41,603 bases of DNA from assembly GCA_016219115.1 (NCBI GenBank), contig JACRCH010000117.1, forward strand, positions 1 through 41,603, read 5' to 3'. The notes below the pieces were generated by a model. That model was not told where the DNA came from and made no database searches. It saw nothing but the letters and a program-made list of their open reading frames with translations. Positions within the stretch are counted from its first letter, which is position 1. Each line of letters begins with the position of its first letter. The translations under genes were made by a program, and so were the position numbers. Positions 25,422 through 34,327 of this stretch are shown here, piece by piece. This DNA comes from Deltaproteobacteria bacterium (GTDB taxonomy: Bacteria; Desulfobacterota; GWC2-55-46).

Positions 25422-25874
25422 TTGGTAAGAAAAGCGGTATTAAGCGACGTGGAGGCGATACACTCCATCATCGAGGCCTTCTCGATGAAGGGCGTTATGC
25501 TGAAGCGCCCCGTCTCTGAGATACTCGATATGATAAGGGATTTTTTCGTTTACGAGGACAACGGCGTGATAGTGGGGATATGCGCCCTGCACATCTGCTC
25601 CGATGACATGGGCGAGATAAGGTCTCTGGCCGTCAGGGAGAAGTTCACGAGAAAGGGCATCGGCAGACAGCTTGTCGCCGCGTGCCTGGAAGAGGCCGCC
25701 ACACTGGGGCTTAAAAAAGTCTTCGCACTTACATACAGGACCGAGTTCTTCAAGAAGCTCGGTTTCAGGCTGATAAACAAGGATGTCCTCCCGCATAAGA
25801 TATGGGGCGATTGCATCAGGTGCATAAAGTTCCCCAACTGCGACGAGAACGCCGTGATAACGGAGGTCAAATGA
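25422..25874 (+). CDS. Short GNAT acetyltransferase, probable N-acetylglutamate synthase (Rv2747/ArgA type)
   Basis: This 150-residue single GNAT domain binds acetyl-CoA at RKGIGRQL (about 77-84). Its C-terminus, KKLGFRLINKDVLPHKIWGDC with further cysteines at 134 and 140, resembles the short class of N-acetylglutamate synthases known from Mycobacterium (Rv2747). That enzyme makes acetylglutamate, the substrate of ArgB. argB-D-F-G and argJ in the same window support the role. With ArgJ recycling acetyl groups it would be mainly anaplerotic. The start is TTG behind AGAGGA. The GNAT call is firm and the substrate is inferred. Confidence 0.85.
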   Translation: MVRKAVLSDVEAIHSIIEAFSMKGVMLKRPVSEILDMIRDFFVYEDNGVIVGICALHICSDDMGEIRSLAVREKFTRKGIGRQLVAACLEEAATLGLKKVFALTYRTEFFKKLGFRLINKDVLPHKIWGDCIRCIKFPNCDENAVITEVK

Positions 25875-25911
25875 AGGGTCACTCAAGGGAGCCTTACGGA
25901 AGGAGCCGTCC

Positions 25912-27294
25912 ATGAAGGCAGCCGTGAAAGACAGAGACCGGAGCGCGGGTTCGGCTTCTTTTGCGATAGAGACCCTCAAGAAGTTCCTTAAAGGCAAGGC
26001 CGATTCCTTCGAGATATTCTTCTCGCACGAAGAGGGTCTCGGCGTCGAGGCCAAAGACGCTGAGATAGATTCCATCAAGGTACGGTCGAGTACCGGGGTG
26101 GGTCTTAGGACCATCTCGAATAAAAAATTGGGGTTCGGCTTCTCAAGCGTCCTTACGGAAGAGGCCCTTGAGGGGCTCGTCGGAAGCGTTCTTTCGGGCA
26201 GCCTGGAGGCCAGCGCGGATGAGTATCTTGTCTTCCCGTCCCCCGCTAAAACTAAAACCCCGTCGGAAGAAAAGCTCGGCATCTTCGACGCTGCTTTTAA
26301 AGAGGTGACGGAGGAAGAGAAGCTTAAGACGGCCCTGGGCATTGAAAAGAGCGCCATGGGTTACGACGCAAGGATCAAGAGGGTAAGGAAGGCCTCTTAC
26401 TCGGAGACCCTGCACACCTCGCGCATAGTCAACTCCAACGGGGTGGATTTAAAACACAGGGCCACCTTCTACTCCGCTTCCGTCACGGCGGTGGCCGAGG
26501 AGAAGGGGGAGTCCCAGATGGGCTGGGAGATCGGCATGGGGCACGAGCGGGCTTCGATAGACCCGGAGGCGATAGGCGCCGGAGCCGGGAAAAACGCATG
26601 CGGGCGCCTCGGGGCCCGTAACATCAAGACAGTCAAGTGCCCGGCCGTGATAGAGAACATGGTCGCGTGCGAACTCCTTGAGGCGCTCGCCGGGTCATTT
26701 CTCGGCGACAACGTCCGGAAAGGCAAATCCATGCTCACAGGCAAGGTCGGCAAAGACGTCGCCAGCAGCCTCCTTAATGTCTGGGACGACGGCGTGTTGC
26801 CCGGCGGCTGGGCGACATCGTCTTTTGACGGCGAAGGGACGCTGAAAGAGAAGACCCCGTTACTGAGCAAGGGTGTTCTTACGGGGTATCTCTACGACAC
26901 ATACTGGGCCGCAAGAGCCGGCGGGAGGTCTACCGGGAACGCATCGAGGTCGAACTTCAAGGGACTGCCCGGAGTAGGGATCTCCAACCTTTACATAGAG
27001 AAGGGTGAAAAGCCCCTTGAAGGACTCCTCATGGAGATAGGCAAAGGGCTTTTTGTCACGGAACTGCTCGGCGTGCACACGATAAACACCGTGAACGGGG
27101 ATTTTTCCCTGGGGGCCGCCGGGTTCTGGGTAGAGGGAGGAAAGCCTGCCTATCCTGTAAGGGGCATGGCGGTATCGGGCAATCTTCTTGAACTTTTTTT
27201 AAAGGTCGGAAACCTCGGAGCCGATATCAGGTTTATAGGATCAATAGGCGCTCCGAGCCTCCTTATCAACGAAATAGAGGCGAGCGGAACATGA
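25912..27294 (+). CDS. pmbA: TldD/PmbA family protein, TldE (PmbA) subunit
   Basis: This 460-residue protein has the two-domain TldD/E fold. The N-terminal part (FEIFFSHEEGLGVEAKDAEID, VRSSTGVGLRTIS) and the C-terminal part (GSFLGDNV, STGNASRSNF, GDFSLGAAGFWVEGG) are typical. The HExxxH zinc motif that marks TldD is absent, so this is the non-catalytic TldE/PmbA type. TldD-TldE heterodimers degrade unfolded peptides and mature some ribosomal peptides and antitoxins. No tldD is in the window. The stop overlaps the start of the CRP-type gene (ATGA), linking their translation. Confidence 0.92.
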   Translation: MKAAVKDRDRSAGSASFAIETLKKFLKGKADSFEIFFSHEEGLGVEAKDAEIDSIKVRSSTGVGLRTISNKKLGFGFSSVLTEEALEGLVGSVLSGSLEASADEYLVFPSPAKTKTPSEEKLGIFDAAFKEVTEEEKLKTALGIEKSAMGYDARIKRVRKASYSETLHTSRIVNSNGVDLKHRATFYSASVTAVAEEKGESQMGWEIGMGHERASIDPEAIGAGAGKNACGRLGARNIKTVKCPAVIENMVACELLEALAGSFLGDNVRKGKSMLTGKVGKDVASSLLNVWDDGVLPGGWATSSFDGEGTLKEKTPLLSKGVLTGYLYDTYWAARAGGRSTGNASRSNFKGLPGVGISNLYIEKGEKPLEGLLMEIGKGLFVTELLGVHTINTVNGDFSLGAAGFWVEGGKPAYPVRGMAVSGNLLELFLKVGNLGADIRFIGSIGAPSLLINEIEASGT

Positions 27295-27974
27295 TGACAA
27301 AGAATCAGGACGAAAAAGAGGTAAGGACCGAGGCGGTCCTTACGCGCAACCCGCTTTTTAAAGGCCTTGAGACCTTCTACATCAACGATATCATCGCCAG
27401 GGGCGAGGTCAAGACATGGCCCCCCGGCTCTCAGGTGATAATAGAGGGCGAGAGCGGGGACGCCGTATATTTCATCATCTCCGGCAGGGTAAAGGTCACG
27501 CTCTACGGTGAGGAGGGCAGAGAGATTGTCCTCTCGATACTGAACGAGGGCGACATGTTCGGAGAGATGTCGATAATAGACGACAAGCCGAGGTCCGCCA
27601 ATGTTGAGGTGATAAAAGGACTTGAGTGCCTGGTCGTGAACAAGTCCTCCTTCATCGATTACATGTCGACGCACCACAAGGTTTATATGAGGTTTTTCGC
27701 GTACTTGACCGGGAGGCTCCGCGAGGCCACCCGTCAGATAGGCGGATTGGCGCTCCTGGATGTCTGCGGCCGGATAGCCCATACCCTCATAGGCATGGCG
27801 AAGGAAGGTTCCGCGACAAAGGAGAAGGTCGTGACCATAGAGAGGCCCACGCACGAGGAACTGGCGGCCATGATAGGTTCCTCGAGGGAGGTAGTAAGCA
27901 GGGCCCTCAAGAAGATGACGCAGGACGGCTATATTAAAATAGAGAAGGGCAGGATACTCCTTTATATGGAGTGA
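27291..27974 (+). CDS. Crp/Fnr-family transcription regulator (CRP-like)
   Basis: This 227-residue protein has a cNMP-binding barrel (about 20-140), a dimer helix and a winged helix. The ligand-pocket pattern GEMSIIDDKPRSANVEV keeps the Gly-Glu and Arg-Ser that CRP uses for the cyclic nucleotide, so binding of cAMP or a similar effector is plausible. The N-terminal cysteines of the FNR-like protein at 1794 are absent. The recognition helix is GSSREVVSRALKKM, a CRP/FNR-typical R-E-x-x-S-R. The start (ATG 27291 or 27294) overlaps the pmbA stop. Its targets are unknown. Confidence 0.9.
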   Translation: MMTKNQDEKEVRTEAVLTRNPLFKGLETFYINDIIARGEVKTWPPGSQVIIEGESGDAVYFIISGRVKVTLYGEEGREIVLSILNEGDMFGEMSIIDDKPRSANVEVIKGLECLVVNKSSFIDYMSTHHKVYMRFFAYLTGRLREATRQIGGLALLDVCGRIAHTLIGMAKEGSATKEKVVTIERPTHEELAAMIGSSREVVSRALKKMTQDGYIKIEKGRILLYME

Positions 27975-28409
27975 CGCGGGTCACAGTATTGCGTATACGG
28001 CTTGTTATAGACTGCTTGCAAGAGCGTACACAGGTCAAAAGCGCTAAAGAGCGGAACCGGGGACAACAGGCCGTAAACAAAACGAGACGGGCCGGGGCCC
28101 GGTAAAAGAATCTTAAAAAGCTTGACAACCCTATATTGCGTATGCTAACCAATTCTGACAATAGTAAGAGCCTGCCGGAAGGTTTTATCCCGGACACAAC
28201 CGGGTTTTTTCGCGCCTCGCACCGGGGCCTCCGGTGGCCGGGGCGTCTGCCAGGCAAGTTCCCGACATAAGGCATGGTGTTTGCGCTCGGTTGTCCAAGC
28301 TGTGTCCGTAACCGCTTATTTTATCGCACTCAAGTGATCTTGAAAGGTTTTTCAGCCTACAGTCCGGCGCTTCGGTTTTAAAATAATCTCAAGAAAAGGA
28401 GGCCTCAAG
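27975..28409. other. 435-base intergenic region with an internal terminator
   Basis: No gene is visible. TTGACA occurs at 28122-28127 but no good -10 lies at a normal distance (TATGCT at 28141 is only 13 bases on). The decamer TATTGCGTAT occurs twice (about 27987 and 28134). An intrinsic terminator lies at 28189-28210. The 200 bases after it are GC-rich and then AT-rich, leading to an AAGGAGG site before the M23 gene. No known riboswitch pattern was recognised. Confidence 0.6.
28189..28210 (+). terminator. Intrinsic terminator, 215 bases after the CRP-like gene
   Basis: CCCGG (28189-28193) pairs with CCGGG (28200-28204) around ACACAA, followed by TTTTTT (28205-28210). It may end the pmbA-crp transcript or attenuate a longer leader of the M23 gene. 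Confidence 0.6.
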
Positions 28410-29327
28410 TTGGATAAGCGATGTTTGACACTTTTCGTTCTGACGAACGACGCTTCCAGATCAAGGCAGCTTAAGATACCGTTCAGGCTCCTGAAGGCCG
28501 TCGGAACCGCGAGCGTTTTATTCATTTTAGTCCTGGCGTTCGTTGTCTTCGATTACGCGCGGCTTAAGACAAATTACTTCTCGCTCTCTACCCTTAAACA
28601 GGAGAACACCGCGCAGAGGATCGAGCTTCAGACCTTCGCCGGCAAGATAAAGGACCTTGAAGCCCAGCTCGCCAAGCTCAATATCTTCGACAGGAAGATA
28701 CGCATCATCGCCAACCTCTCCGAGCCCAGGAAGGCGGGAGGCTCCGAGCAGATCATGGGCATGGGCGGCGATTCCTCGGCTGAGGAGAACTACTTCAGCA
28801 CCCCGGCGGCCAAGAAGGACGAGCTAGTAAAAAAGATGCGCGACGAGATTACGCAGCTTGAGGAGATGGCGAAGTCGCAGGAGAGCAGCTTCACTGAGTT
28901 GCAGGAATATCTGATGAAGAAGTCCAGTTTTCTGGCCGCCACGCCTTCGATATGGCCTTCCCGCGGATGGGTCACCTCGGCCTTCGGCGAAAGGATATCT
29001 CCTTTCACCGGATTCCCGCAGATGCACAGGGGGCTTGACATAGCCAACCGCGTGGGCACTCCCGTCGTCGCTTCGGCCGAGGGCATAGTGGTGCACGTCG
29101 GGGCGGACACGGGGCTTGGAAAGATGGTCTCGATATCGCACGGCTACGGGATAAAGACCTCTTACGGGCATCTCTCGGAGATAAAGGTCCGGACCGGCCA
29201 GAAGGTCAAGAGGGGCATGGAGATCGGCACCATGGGCAACACCGGACGCTCAACGGGACCGCACCTCCACTACGAGGTCTCCCTCAACGGGGTATCCGTA
29301 AATCCGACCAAATACATACTGAACTGA
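28410..29327 (+). CDS. Membrane-anchored M23 metallopeptidase with coiled coil
   Basis: This 305-residue protein has a short cytoplasmic start, one membrane helix (about 28-48), a coiled coil (about 55-95 and 130-165) and a C-terminal M23/LytM domain (about 185-303). Zinc-site residues are seen as HRGLDIAN, and the HxH motif as GPHLHYEV; SYGHLSEI lies between. M23 enzymes cut peptidoglycan cross-links, or activate amidases when degenerate; here the zinc motifs look intact. The start is TTG with AAGGAGG upstream. Placement just before secA is shared with many deltaproteobacteria-like genomes (my recollection, not checked). Confidence 0.9.
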   Translation: MDKRCLTLFVLTNDASRSRQLKIPFRLLKAVGTASVLFILVLAFVVFDYARLKTNYFSLSTLKQENTAQRIELQTFAGKIKDLEAQLAKLNIFDRKIRIIANLSEPRKAGGSEQIMGMGGDSSAEENYFSTPAAKKDELVKKMRDEITQLEEMAKSQESSFTELQEYLMKKSSFLAATPSIWPSRGWVTSAFGERISPFTGFPQMHRGLDIANRVGTPVVASAEGIVVHVGADTGLGKMVSISHGYGIKTSYGHLSEIKVRTGQKVKRGMEIGTMGNTGRSTGPHLHYEVSLNGVSVNPTKYILN

Positions 29328-29363
29328 TCCATAACGCGCCCAACAGGCCGCGTATATCCTCAG

Positions 29364-29405
29364 AGAAAGCCCTGTCGGACAAAACCGAGGGGCTTTCTTG
29401 TTTTG
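29364..29405 (+). terminator. Intrinsic terminator after the M23 peptidase gene
   Basis: AGAAAGCCC (29364-29372) pairs with GGGCTTTCT (29390-29398), extended inward by TCGG/CCGA, and is followed by TGTTTTG. Confidence 0.7.
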
Positions 29406-29466
29406 TGGGCTCACAACCGGCGCCTGAGGCCATTTCGCGCATAAACGGCGGGCCTCAAAAAAAGGT

Positions 29467-29494
29467 TTGTCCGCTATGGAAAAATCTGTATAAT
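29467..29494 (+). promoter_or_regulatory. Probable sigma-70 promoter for secA
   Basis: TTGTCC at 29467-29472 (four of six), a 16-base spacer and TATAAT at 29489-29494 (perfect). The leader would be about 80 bases. Confidence 0.5.
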
Positions 29495-29582
29495 TATGTT
29501 ACTTTGACTGTTTGATTGCCCTTTCTTTTGAGATAAAACGGCCGCTGAGGGCGGTAAAAACATAAAGATGTGACGGAGAGAC

Positions 29583-32327
29583 ATGTTCAACAGCCTGCTT
29601 AAAAAAGTTTTTGGGAGTAAAAACGAAAGGGAGGTCAAAAGGATACTCCCTATAATCGACCGGATAAACTCCGTCGAGCCCAAGATGAAGGCGATACCCG
29701 ACGACGGGTTCAAGGAGCTTACAGCCAGGTTCAAAGAGGAGCTTGCCGGCGGAAAGACAACGGACGATCTCCTGCCGGAGGCCTTCGCGGCCGTCAGGGA
29801 GGTGGCGTGGAGGAAGCTTAAGATGCGCCACTTCGACGTCCAGCTTATCGGCGGAACGGTATTGCACGAGGGGAAGATCTCCGAGATGAAGACGGGAGAA
29901 GGCAAAACGCTTATGGCGACGCTGCCCCTTTACCTGAACGCCCTTACCGGAAGAGGCGCCCATCTCGTCACCGTAAACGACTACCTCGCCAGAAGGGACA
30001 GCCGCTGGATGGCCCCCGTATACCATGCGCTGGGCCTCTCGGTAGGGGTCATTCAGCACGAGGCGAGCTTCATATACGACCCTGAGTATCTCGGCGACGG
30101 CGCGAGCTATATACATCTGAGGCCGGTTACCAGGAAGGAAGCGTACCTCGCCGACATCACATACGGCACCAACAACGAGTACGGGTTCGACTACCTGAGG
30201 GACAACATGAAGTTCTCCCTCGAGGAATACGTGCAGAGAGACCTGCACTACGCCATCGTCGACGAGGTAGACTCCATTTTGATAGACGAGGCCAGGACCC
30301 CCTTGATCATATCCGGGCCTACCGAGGACTCCACCGACAAGTACTACACGATCGACAGGATCATGCCAGGGCTCGGGAAAGAGGCCCACTACACGGTGGA
30401 TGAGAAGGCCAAGCAGGTACTGCTTACCGACGAGGGGGTGGAGAAGGTACAGGAGCTCCTGAAGGTCGATAACCTCTACGACCCCGATAACATCGAAACG
30501 CTCCACCATGTCAACCAGGCCCTTTACGCCCATGTATTGAAGCACAGGGACATCGACTATGTCGTCAAGGACGGACAGGTCATAATAGTCGACGAGTTCA
30601 CCGGCAGGCTCATGCCCGGAAGGCGCTGGAGCGACGGGCTGCATCAGGCTGTGGAGGCCAAGGAGAAGGTCAAGATAGAAAACGAGAACCAGACGCTGGC
30701 GACCGTTACCTTCCAGAACTACTTCAGGATGTACGACAAGCTCGCCGGCATGACCGGCACCGCCGACACCGAGGCCTCGGAGTTTCACTCGATCTACAAC
30801 CTCGAGGTCTTGATCATTCCGACGAACAAGCCGCTGGCTAGGATAGACGGCTCGGACCTTGTCTACAAGACCAAGAAAGAGAAGTTCAGGGCCGTAATAA
30901 AAGAGATAGAGGAGTGGTACAAAAAGGGCAGGCCCGTCCTTGTCGGCACCATCTCCATCGACGACTCCGAGAAGCTCTCAAAGCTCCTCTCGAACCACGG
31001 GATACCGCACCATGTCCTGAACGCTAAGCAGCATGAGAGGGAGGCCGAGATAGTGGCGCAGGCCGGGCGCCTTAAGGCGGTTACGCTATCCACGAACATG
31101 GCAGGCAGGGGCACCGACATCCTTCTCGGTGGAAACCCGGAGTTTTTAGCCGCCTCCAACGCCGGCAAGGACGACCACACGGACGCCTACCAGAAGGCGC
31201 TTGAAGCCGCAAGGGTTCAGTGCGAGAAGGAGAAGGAGCAGGTAAAGGCGCTCGGAGGGCTCCATATCCTGGGCACCGAAAGGCACGAGTCCAGGCGAAT
31301 AGACAACCAGCTCCGCGGACGGGCCGGCAGGCAGGGAGACCCGGGTTCGTCGCGTTTCTATCTCTCTCTCGATGACGACCTTTTGAGGATATTCGGGTCC
31401 GACAGGATAGCTTCCATCATGAACAGGATAGGCATGGATGAGGACGTGCCCATCGAGCACGGCCTCGTGTCAAGGGCCATAGAGAACGCACAGAAGAAGG
31501 TCGAGGCGCACAACTTCGATATAAGAAAGCATCTCCTGGAGTACGACGACGTCATGAACCAGCAGAGAGAAGTCGTCTACGGCTACAGAAGGCAGATACT
31601 CTCTCAGACGGGGCTGCGCGATATGGTCAGGGAGTTCAGCGACGAGATGGCCGAAGCCATCGTCAGCTCCAATATCGAGGAGAAGGCGCATCCGGAGGAG
31701 TGGGATTTAAAACCCGTCTCTGACGGCGCCGTGAAGCAGTTCGGGCTGGCCCTCGAAGAGCCGGATGTGAAGAACGTCAACAAGCGCGACGAACTTGCCG
31801 AAATAATAGTCGGGAAGGCGTGGAAGGCCTATAACGACAAGATAGCCCTCGTAGGCGACGGGCCTTTCTCCGAGTTCGAGAAGGTCATCATGCTCCATAC
31901 GCTTGACACCCTCTGGAAGGACCATCTTCTCTCCATGGACCACTTGAAGGGCGGGATCGGATTGAGGGGCTACGGGCAGAAGAACCCCCTGCAGGAGTAC
32001 AAGAAAGAGGGCTTCGACATGTTCGTGGAGATGATATTCAGGCTTAAGTCCGATGTCTGCGAGAGGCTCTTCAAGGTCCAGATAAGAAGGGAAGAGGAGC
32101 AGCAACAGCAGGCGCAGCCGGAACCAAAGCCCGCGCAGAAGTCCGTTCCCGGACTCCGGCACAGGGAACACAGGGAAGAGAAGGTCACCTACAGCCGGGG
32201 CGAAGAGCCGGAGGAGGAAGAAAAAGAGGAGCCGGTGGTGCGGCTCGGTGACAAGATCGGCAGGAACGACCCGTGTCCGTGCGGAAGCGGCAAGAAGTAC
32301 AAGAAGTGCTGCGGCGCCGAGGCCTGA
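29583..32327 (+). CDS. secA: Protein translocase ATPase SecA
   Basis: This 914-residue motor of Sec export works at the SecYEG channel. Walker A is MKTGEGKTL (about 102-110), the DEAD-like Walker B is [19 protein letters not shown], motifs of the second RecA-like domain include [10 protein letters not shown] and RAGRQGDPG, and the helical wing and scaffold precede a charged linker. The C-terminal zinc finger [15 protein letters not shown] (Cys898, 900, 909, 910) is intact; in known SecA it binds SecB and phospholipid. The linker (about 840-885) is rich in Glu and Gln. The ATG follows GGAGAG. Confidence 0.98.
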   Translation: MFNSLLKKVFGSKNEREVKRILPIIDRINSVEPKMKAIPDDGFKELTARFKEELAGGKTTDDLLPEAFAAVREVAWRKLKMRHFDVQLIGGTVLHEGKISEMKTGEGKTLMATLPLYLNALTGRGAHLVTVNDYLARRDSRWMAPVYHALGLSVGVIQHEASFIYDPEYLGDGASYIHLRPVTRKEAYLADITYGTNNEYGFDYLRDNMKFSLEEYVQRDLHYAIVDEVDSILIDEARTPLIISGPTEDSTDKYYTIDRIMPGLGKEAHYTVDEKAKQVLLTDEGVEKVQELLKVDNLYDPDNIETLHHVNQALYAHVLKHRDIDYVVKDGQVIIVDEFTGRLMPGRRWSDGLHQAVEAKEKVKIENENQTLATVTFQNYFRMYDKLAGMTGTADTEASEFHSIYNLEVLIIPTNKPLARIDGSDLVYKTKKEKFRAVIKEIEEWYKKGRPVLVGTISIDDSEKLSKLLSNHGIPHHVLNAKQHEREAEIVAQAGRLKAVTLSTNMAGRGTDILLGGNPEFLAASNAGKDDHTDAYQKALEAARVQCEKEKEQVKALGGLHILGTERHESRRIDNQLRGRAGRQGDPGSSRFYLSLDDDLLRIFGSDRIASIMNRIGMDEDVPIEHGLVSRAIENAQKKVEAHNFDIRKHLLEYDDVMNQQREVVYGYRRQILSQTGLRDMVREFSDEMAEAIVSSNIEEKAHPEEWDLKPVSDGAVKQFGLALEEPDVKNVNKRDELAEIIVGKAWKAYNDKIALVGDGPFSEFEKVIMLHTLDTLWKDHLLSMDHLKGGIGLRGYGQKNPLQEYKKEGFDMFVEMIFRLKSDVCERLFKVQIRREEEQQQQAQPEPKPAQKSVPGLRHREHREEKVTYSRGEEPEEEEKEEPVVRLGDKIGRNDPCPCGSGKKYKKCCGAEA

Positions 32328-32339
32328 TACTGACAGGAT

Positions 32340-32370
32340 GCTGAAAAAATCCTTCCCGGACTTTTTCAGC
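32340..32370 (+). terminator. Hairpin after secA
   Basis: GCTGAAAAAATCC pairs with GGACTTTTTCAGC (one mismatch) around TTCCC, starting 13 bases after the secA stop. The U tract is inside the stem's 3' arm, so termination strength is uncertain. Confidence 0.55.
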
Positions 32371-32617
32371 CGCGACTTGTCCGAAGCCGTATGAACCCTC
32401 TCTGGGCTTAAAACCCCAGGGTTTTCAGAACTTTAAAAATAAATGAAAACTTCCTGTTGGATATACGACACGCGGTTATTGCCTTGAGAGTCTCAGTCAG
32501 CCGTATTCCAAAACCGGACCACCATATTTTACTCGGCTTAAACCTGTTTGCCGCCGTCAGTGATGAATTTGCCGATGGATACCCTTCAGCCTGGCCGGCG
32601 GGGAGGTTTCATTTACG

Positions 32618-32646
32618 GGCGCGTATAAAGCGCGCCTTTTGTTTTT
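32618..32646 (+). terminator. Intrinsic terminator 36 bases upstream of argJ
   Basis: GGCGCG (32618-32623) pairs with CGCGCC (32631-32636) around TATAAAG, followed by TTTTGTTTTT. With so little room before the argJ ATG at 32683, it may be a leader attenuator rather than the end of the secA transcript. Confidence 0.65.
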
Positions 32647-32682
32647 GCGTCTCCAAAAAAACTCTTCTCATAAGGGAAAAAG

Positions 32683-33900
32683 ATGCCTGCTAAAAAAGTC
32701 AGCGCTAAAGCCCCCTCAACCGGGCTAATGGTCCGGGGCTTCAAGGCCGCCGGTATCGCGTGCGGCATAAAAAAGAACGGAAAGAAAGACCTCGCCCTCA
32801 TCTTGAGCGACACCATGGCCCGGGTCGCCGCCGTCTTCACCGAAAACAAGGTCAAGGCGGCCCCGGTCATCCTTGACATGAAGAGGGTGAAAAAAGGCGC
32901 CTCAAGGGGCGTAATAGTCAACAGCGGGAACGCCAACGCCTGCACCGGCAAGGACGGCTACAGGGTCTCAGAGAGCATGGCCGGATTCGTCGAGAAGGCC
33001 CTTAAGCTTAAAAAGGGAGATATAATGGTCTCATCGACCGGCGTGATCGGAGTGCCGCTGCCGGTCGTCAAAGTCAGTGCCGGGGTGGCCCCGCTGATAG
33101 ACTCGTTGAGCTATGATGGCCTTCACGACGCCACCGAGGCCATAATGACTACCGACGCCTTCCCCAAGAAGGCGGTCAGGAAAACGAGGATCGGCGGCAG
33201 GAGCGTGACCGTTGCCGGAATAGCCAAGGGAGCCGGCATGATATGCCCGAACATGGCCACCATGCTCGCCTTCTTCGTGACGGACGCCAATATCGGGAGT
33301 AATACTTTGAAAAGGGCCCTGAAGGAGTCGGTCGACGCCTCGTTCAACTCCATCATCGTAGATAACGACACCTCCACCAACGACACAGCCATGGTGTTCG
33401 CCAACGGCCTGTCGGGAGGAGACGAGATAAAGGCGGGCACACCGGGGTACGCCGCCTTCACAAGGCTTCTGACCGGGGTGGCAACGGAGCTGGCTCACAT
33501 GATAGTCAGGGACGGGGAAGGCGCCACGCGGTTCATCGAGATATGCGTCAGGGGCGCAAGGTCGGCAGCGGAAGCGAAGAAGGCCGCAAGGGCCATGGCC
33601 GAGAGCTTCCTTGTAAAGACCGCTTTTTTCGGCGGGGACCCGAACTGGGGCAGGCTCATGGCGGCCATGGGAAAATCAGGCATAAAGATGAGGGAGGATA
33701 AGGTCGATATATCCTTTAACGGGGTACCTGTGGTAAAAAACGGCCTTGATACCGGCAACGAATCGAAGGCCGCCAGGGCGATCAAGGTAAGGGAAGTCAC
33801 CGTTGTCGTGGACCTCAATGACGGAAAATCCTCCGGCAGGGTCTGGACAACCGACCTCTCATACGAGTATGTAAAGATAAACTCGGCTTACAGGACTTGA
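32683..33900 (+). CDS. argJ: Glutamate N-acetyltransferase/ornithine acetyltransferase ArgJ
   Basis: This 405-residue self-cleaving Ntn hydrolase transfers acetyl from acetylornithine to glutamate, closing the cyclic arginine pathway. The autocleavage site is between Ala192 and Thr193 in CPNMATMLAFF; Thr193 becomes the nucleophile of the beta chain. NSGNANACTG, STGVIG and DNDTSTNDT are family motifs, as is GGDPNWGRLMAAMG near the C-terminus. Whether it is bifunctional cannot be read directly; the short argA-like gene at 25422 suggests at least ornithine acetyltransferase activity. It lies away from argB-D-F-G. U-type repeats start 30 bases after the stop. Confidence 0.95.
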   Translation: MPAKKVSAKAPSTGLMVRGFKAAGIACGIKKNGKKDLALILSDTMARVAAVFTENKVKAAPVILDMKRVKKGASRGVIVNSGNANACTGKDGYRVSESMAGFVEKALKLKKGDIMVSSTGVIGVPLPVVKVSAGVAPLIDSLSYDGLHDATEAIMTTDAFPKKAVRKTRIGGRSVTVAGIAKGAGMICPNMATMLAFFVTDANIGSNTLKRALKESVDASFNSIIVDNDTSTNDTAMVFANGLSGGDEIKAGTPGYAAFTRLLTGVATELAHMIVRDGEGATRFIEICVRGARSAAEAKKAARAMAESFLVKTAFFGGDPNWGRLMAAMGKSGIKMREDKVDISFNGVPVVKNGLDTGNESKAARAIKVREVTVVVDLNDGKSSGRVWTTDLSYEYVKINSAYRT

Positions 33901-33930
33901 ACCCGGCAGAGACGAGTGGCGTTTCCCGGG

Positions 33931-34118
33931 GTTTTAATATTTCCTTCGGGTTGAATGGGTGTGCCACTCCGCAATCCCGTCGCTTTAGCGGCGGGTCAAG
34001 GCTGGCAAATATAGATGATTTTTCCCCACCATCAAAATTCTCTGTCATTCATGGCGGAGAATTTTAATTAAGCGCGGCTTGCCGCGCATATAAAAACAGA
34101 GCTCCCTTTGGGTACCAC
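33931..34118 (+). repeat. U-type repeat, first copy, with 112-bp internal block
   Basis: It is near-identical to 34751-34938: four differences in the first 170 bases and no gaps, offset exactly 820 bases. It starts TTTTAATATTTCCTTCGGG. The internal block 33956-34067 contains CCCGTCGC/GCGGCGGG and AAAATTCTC/GAGAATTTT hairpins. The end carries the GCGCGGC/GCCGCGC palindrome. A 77-codon minus-strand frame inside it is repeat-encoded and not accepted as a gene. Confidence 0.9.
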
Positions 34119-34308
34119 GCTGCTTGCGGCTGGGTATCTCCTTAAGCCCAGCCCTCCCTTGATTGCGAGGGCTGGGCTCCCGTTGCGCTCTTCCGATGCA
34201 ACGGGAAGCGGGGAGGGTGAAAACATTTTTTCACCCCCATCCTCCCCCGTCGAGGGGGAGGATTTTACAAGGAAACCCTATAGCAAGCTAGAGGGAATTT
34301 TGTGATTA
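34119..34308 (+). repeat. V-type repeat, directly upstream of the HEPN gene
   Basis: It is the inverted counterpart of 23076-23260, roughly 85% alike by eye. H4 (GCCCAGCCCTC with GAGGGCTGGGC), H3 (CCCGTTGC with GCAACGGG), H2 (GGGTGAAAA with TTTTCACCC) and H1 (34239-34248 with 34254-34263) appear in order. The conserved terminus GAGGGAATTTTGTGATTA ends at 34308, twenty bases before the HEPN start codon. Confidence 0.88.
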
Positions 34309-34327
34309 AAAAACAAGGAGGCCTTCT

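Larger units (their letters stand above)
32328..32682. other. 355-base gap between secA and argJ
   Basis: No gene is accepted; a 78-codon frame at 32457-32693 lacks a ribosome-binding site and any family pattern. The gap holds a hairpin at 32340-32370 and a clear intrinsic terminator at 32618-32646. No convincing promoter for argJ was found between them. Confidence 0.6.

Noticed and set aside
28015-28110. Possible cyclic-di-GMP or other riboswitch in the leader before the M23 gene
   Set aside because: Some short strings looked suggestive, but the conserved core of the GEMM class and other families I know could not be matched.
28122-28146. Sigma-70 promoter built on TTGACA at 28122
   Set aside because: The only -10-like hexamer (TATGCT) is 13 bases away, too close, and at 16-18 bases nothing resembles TATAAT.
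29499-30788. Long minus-strand open frame (429 codons) opposite secA
   Set aside because: It is the reverse shadow of secA, which has every expected motif. The minus-strand translation shows no family pattern and reflects third-position GC bias.
32457-32693. 78-codon frame between secA and argJ
   Set aside because: There is no ribosome-binding site. It runs through the terminator at 32618-32646 and into argJ, and no domain is visible.
33815-34048. Minus-strand peptide opening MTENFDGGEKSS, repeated at 34653-34868
   Set aside because: Both copies lie in the U direct repeat, so their identity follows from the DNA repeat. There is no ribosome-binding site, and the second copy overlaps the HEPN gene.
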